From contig DAOWMJ010000025.1 in the NCBI GenBank assembly GCA_030643145.1, positions 1-14,140 on the forward strand: a stretch of DNA of 14,140 bases, given 5' to 3'. Below are positions 13,923 through 14,140 of this stretch, piece by piece. Each line of letters begins with the position of its first letter. The first letter of the stretch is position 1. The position numbers and the translations under genes are program-made. The notes under the pieces are model-generated. The model was not told where the DNA came from, searched no databases, and saw only the letters and a list, made by a program, of their open reading frames with translations. Source of the stretch: Candidatus Latescibacterota bacterium (GTDB lineage Bacteria; Krumholzibacteriota; Krumholzibacteriia; Krumholzibacteriales; WJIX01).

Positions 13923-14140
13923 ATGGATAATGCCAATTTTCTTCATCTTCACAACCATTCTGAATACAGTCTTCTCGATGGAGCATTTAGAATCAAAGAT
14001 CTAGTTGCCAGTGCCGTGAAAATGAGTATGTCAGCTGTAGCGCTTACCGATCACGGAAATATGTTCGGTGCCATACAATTTTACAGGGAAGCTTTGAAGG
14101 CGGGGGTAAAGCCAATCCTGGGGATGGAAACATATCTAGC
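13923..14140 (+). CDS. dnaE: DNA polymerase III alpha subunit, N-terminus (3'-truncated)
   Basis: The first 72 codons of dnaE, cut by the right window edge. The product is the replicative polymerase subunit of the Pol III holoenzyme. The N-terminal PHP domain is recognisable by FLHLHNHSEYSLLDGA, followed by VALTDHGNMFGAIQFYREA and KPILGMETYL. The histidine and aspartate pattern H-x-H-x-x-S-x-Y-S-L-L-D-G is typical of DnaE rather than PolC, whose PHP domain is interrupted by an exonuclease. ATG 13923 has GAGGAG (13909-13914) 8 bases upstream. It is probably cotranscribed with the M23 gene, only 26 bases upstream and with no terminator between them. Confidence 0.96.
   Translation, partial: MDNANFLHLHNHSEYSLLDGAFRIKDLVASAVKMSMSAVALTDHGNMFGAIQFYREALKAGVKPILGMETYL

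Overview
The window is a 14.1 kb piece of a bacterial chromosome made almost entirely of core cellular genes. It is A+T-rich by eye, densely coding, and all genes but one lie on the + strand. Good GGAG/AAGGAG ribosome binding sites argue against typical Bacteroidetes. The gene mix (LL-diaminopimelate aminotransferase, a Cys-anchored lipoprotein with Ig-like and propeller segments, a bacterial-type deoxynucleoside kinase between folK and panB, exported M23 peptidase, PpiD/SurA-type foldase) suggests a Gram-negative lineage, perhaps an uncultivated phylum of the FCB group. That placement is inference. I see no mobile element, CRISPR array, tRNA or rRNA.

Layout. Bases 1-729 are the 3' part of groEL, closed by a strong intrinsic terminator at 759-790. 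A spacer with a candidate promoter (915-942) leads to a long + strand gene train: lipoprotein (GTG start, 1029), dapL (2798), folB (3967), folK (4310), deoxynucleoside kinase (about 4910), panB (5584), panC (6416), a GlmU-type uridylyltransferase lacking the acetyltransferase half (7308), a HIT-family Ap4A-phosphorylase-like protein (8044), a membrane-anchored LytR_C-domain protein (8586), a DUF4321 membrane protein (9090) and a TatA/E translocase subunit (9371). From dapL to the HIT gene every junction overlaps or nearly abuts, so this looks like one translationally coupled operon. Its genes serve lysine/peptidoglycan precursors, folate, dNTP salvage, coenzyme A and UDP-GlcNAc supply, followed by envelope and export functions.

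A 599-residue PpiD/SurA-like foldase (9659-11458) is the only - strand gene and converges on tatA. From the divergent region at 11459-11667 a 742-residue exported M23 metallopeptidase gene runs right and is followed after 26 bases by the first 72 codons of dnaE (13923 to the edge), probably in one transcript.

The window is mostly ordinary. The points most worth checking are the one-domain GlmU, the large unassigned Cys-rich C-terminal part of the M23 protein with a possibly leaderless start, the lipoprotein heading a metabolic operon, the parvulin domain that seems to lack its first active-site histidine, and a short triplicated AATGTAAAT motif between two small membrane-protein genes.
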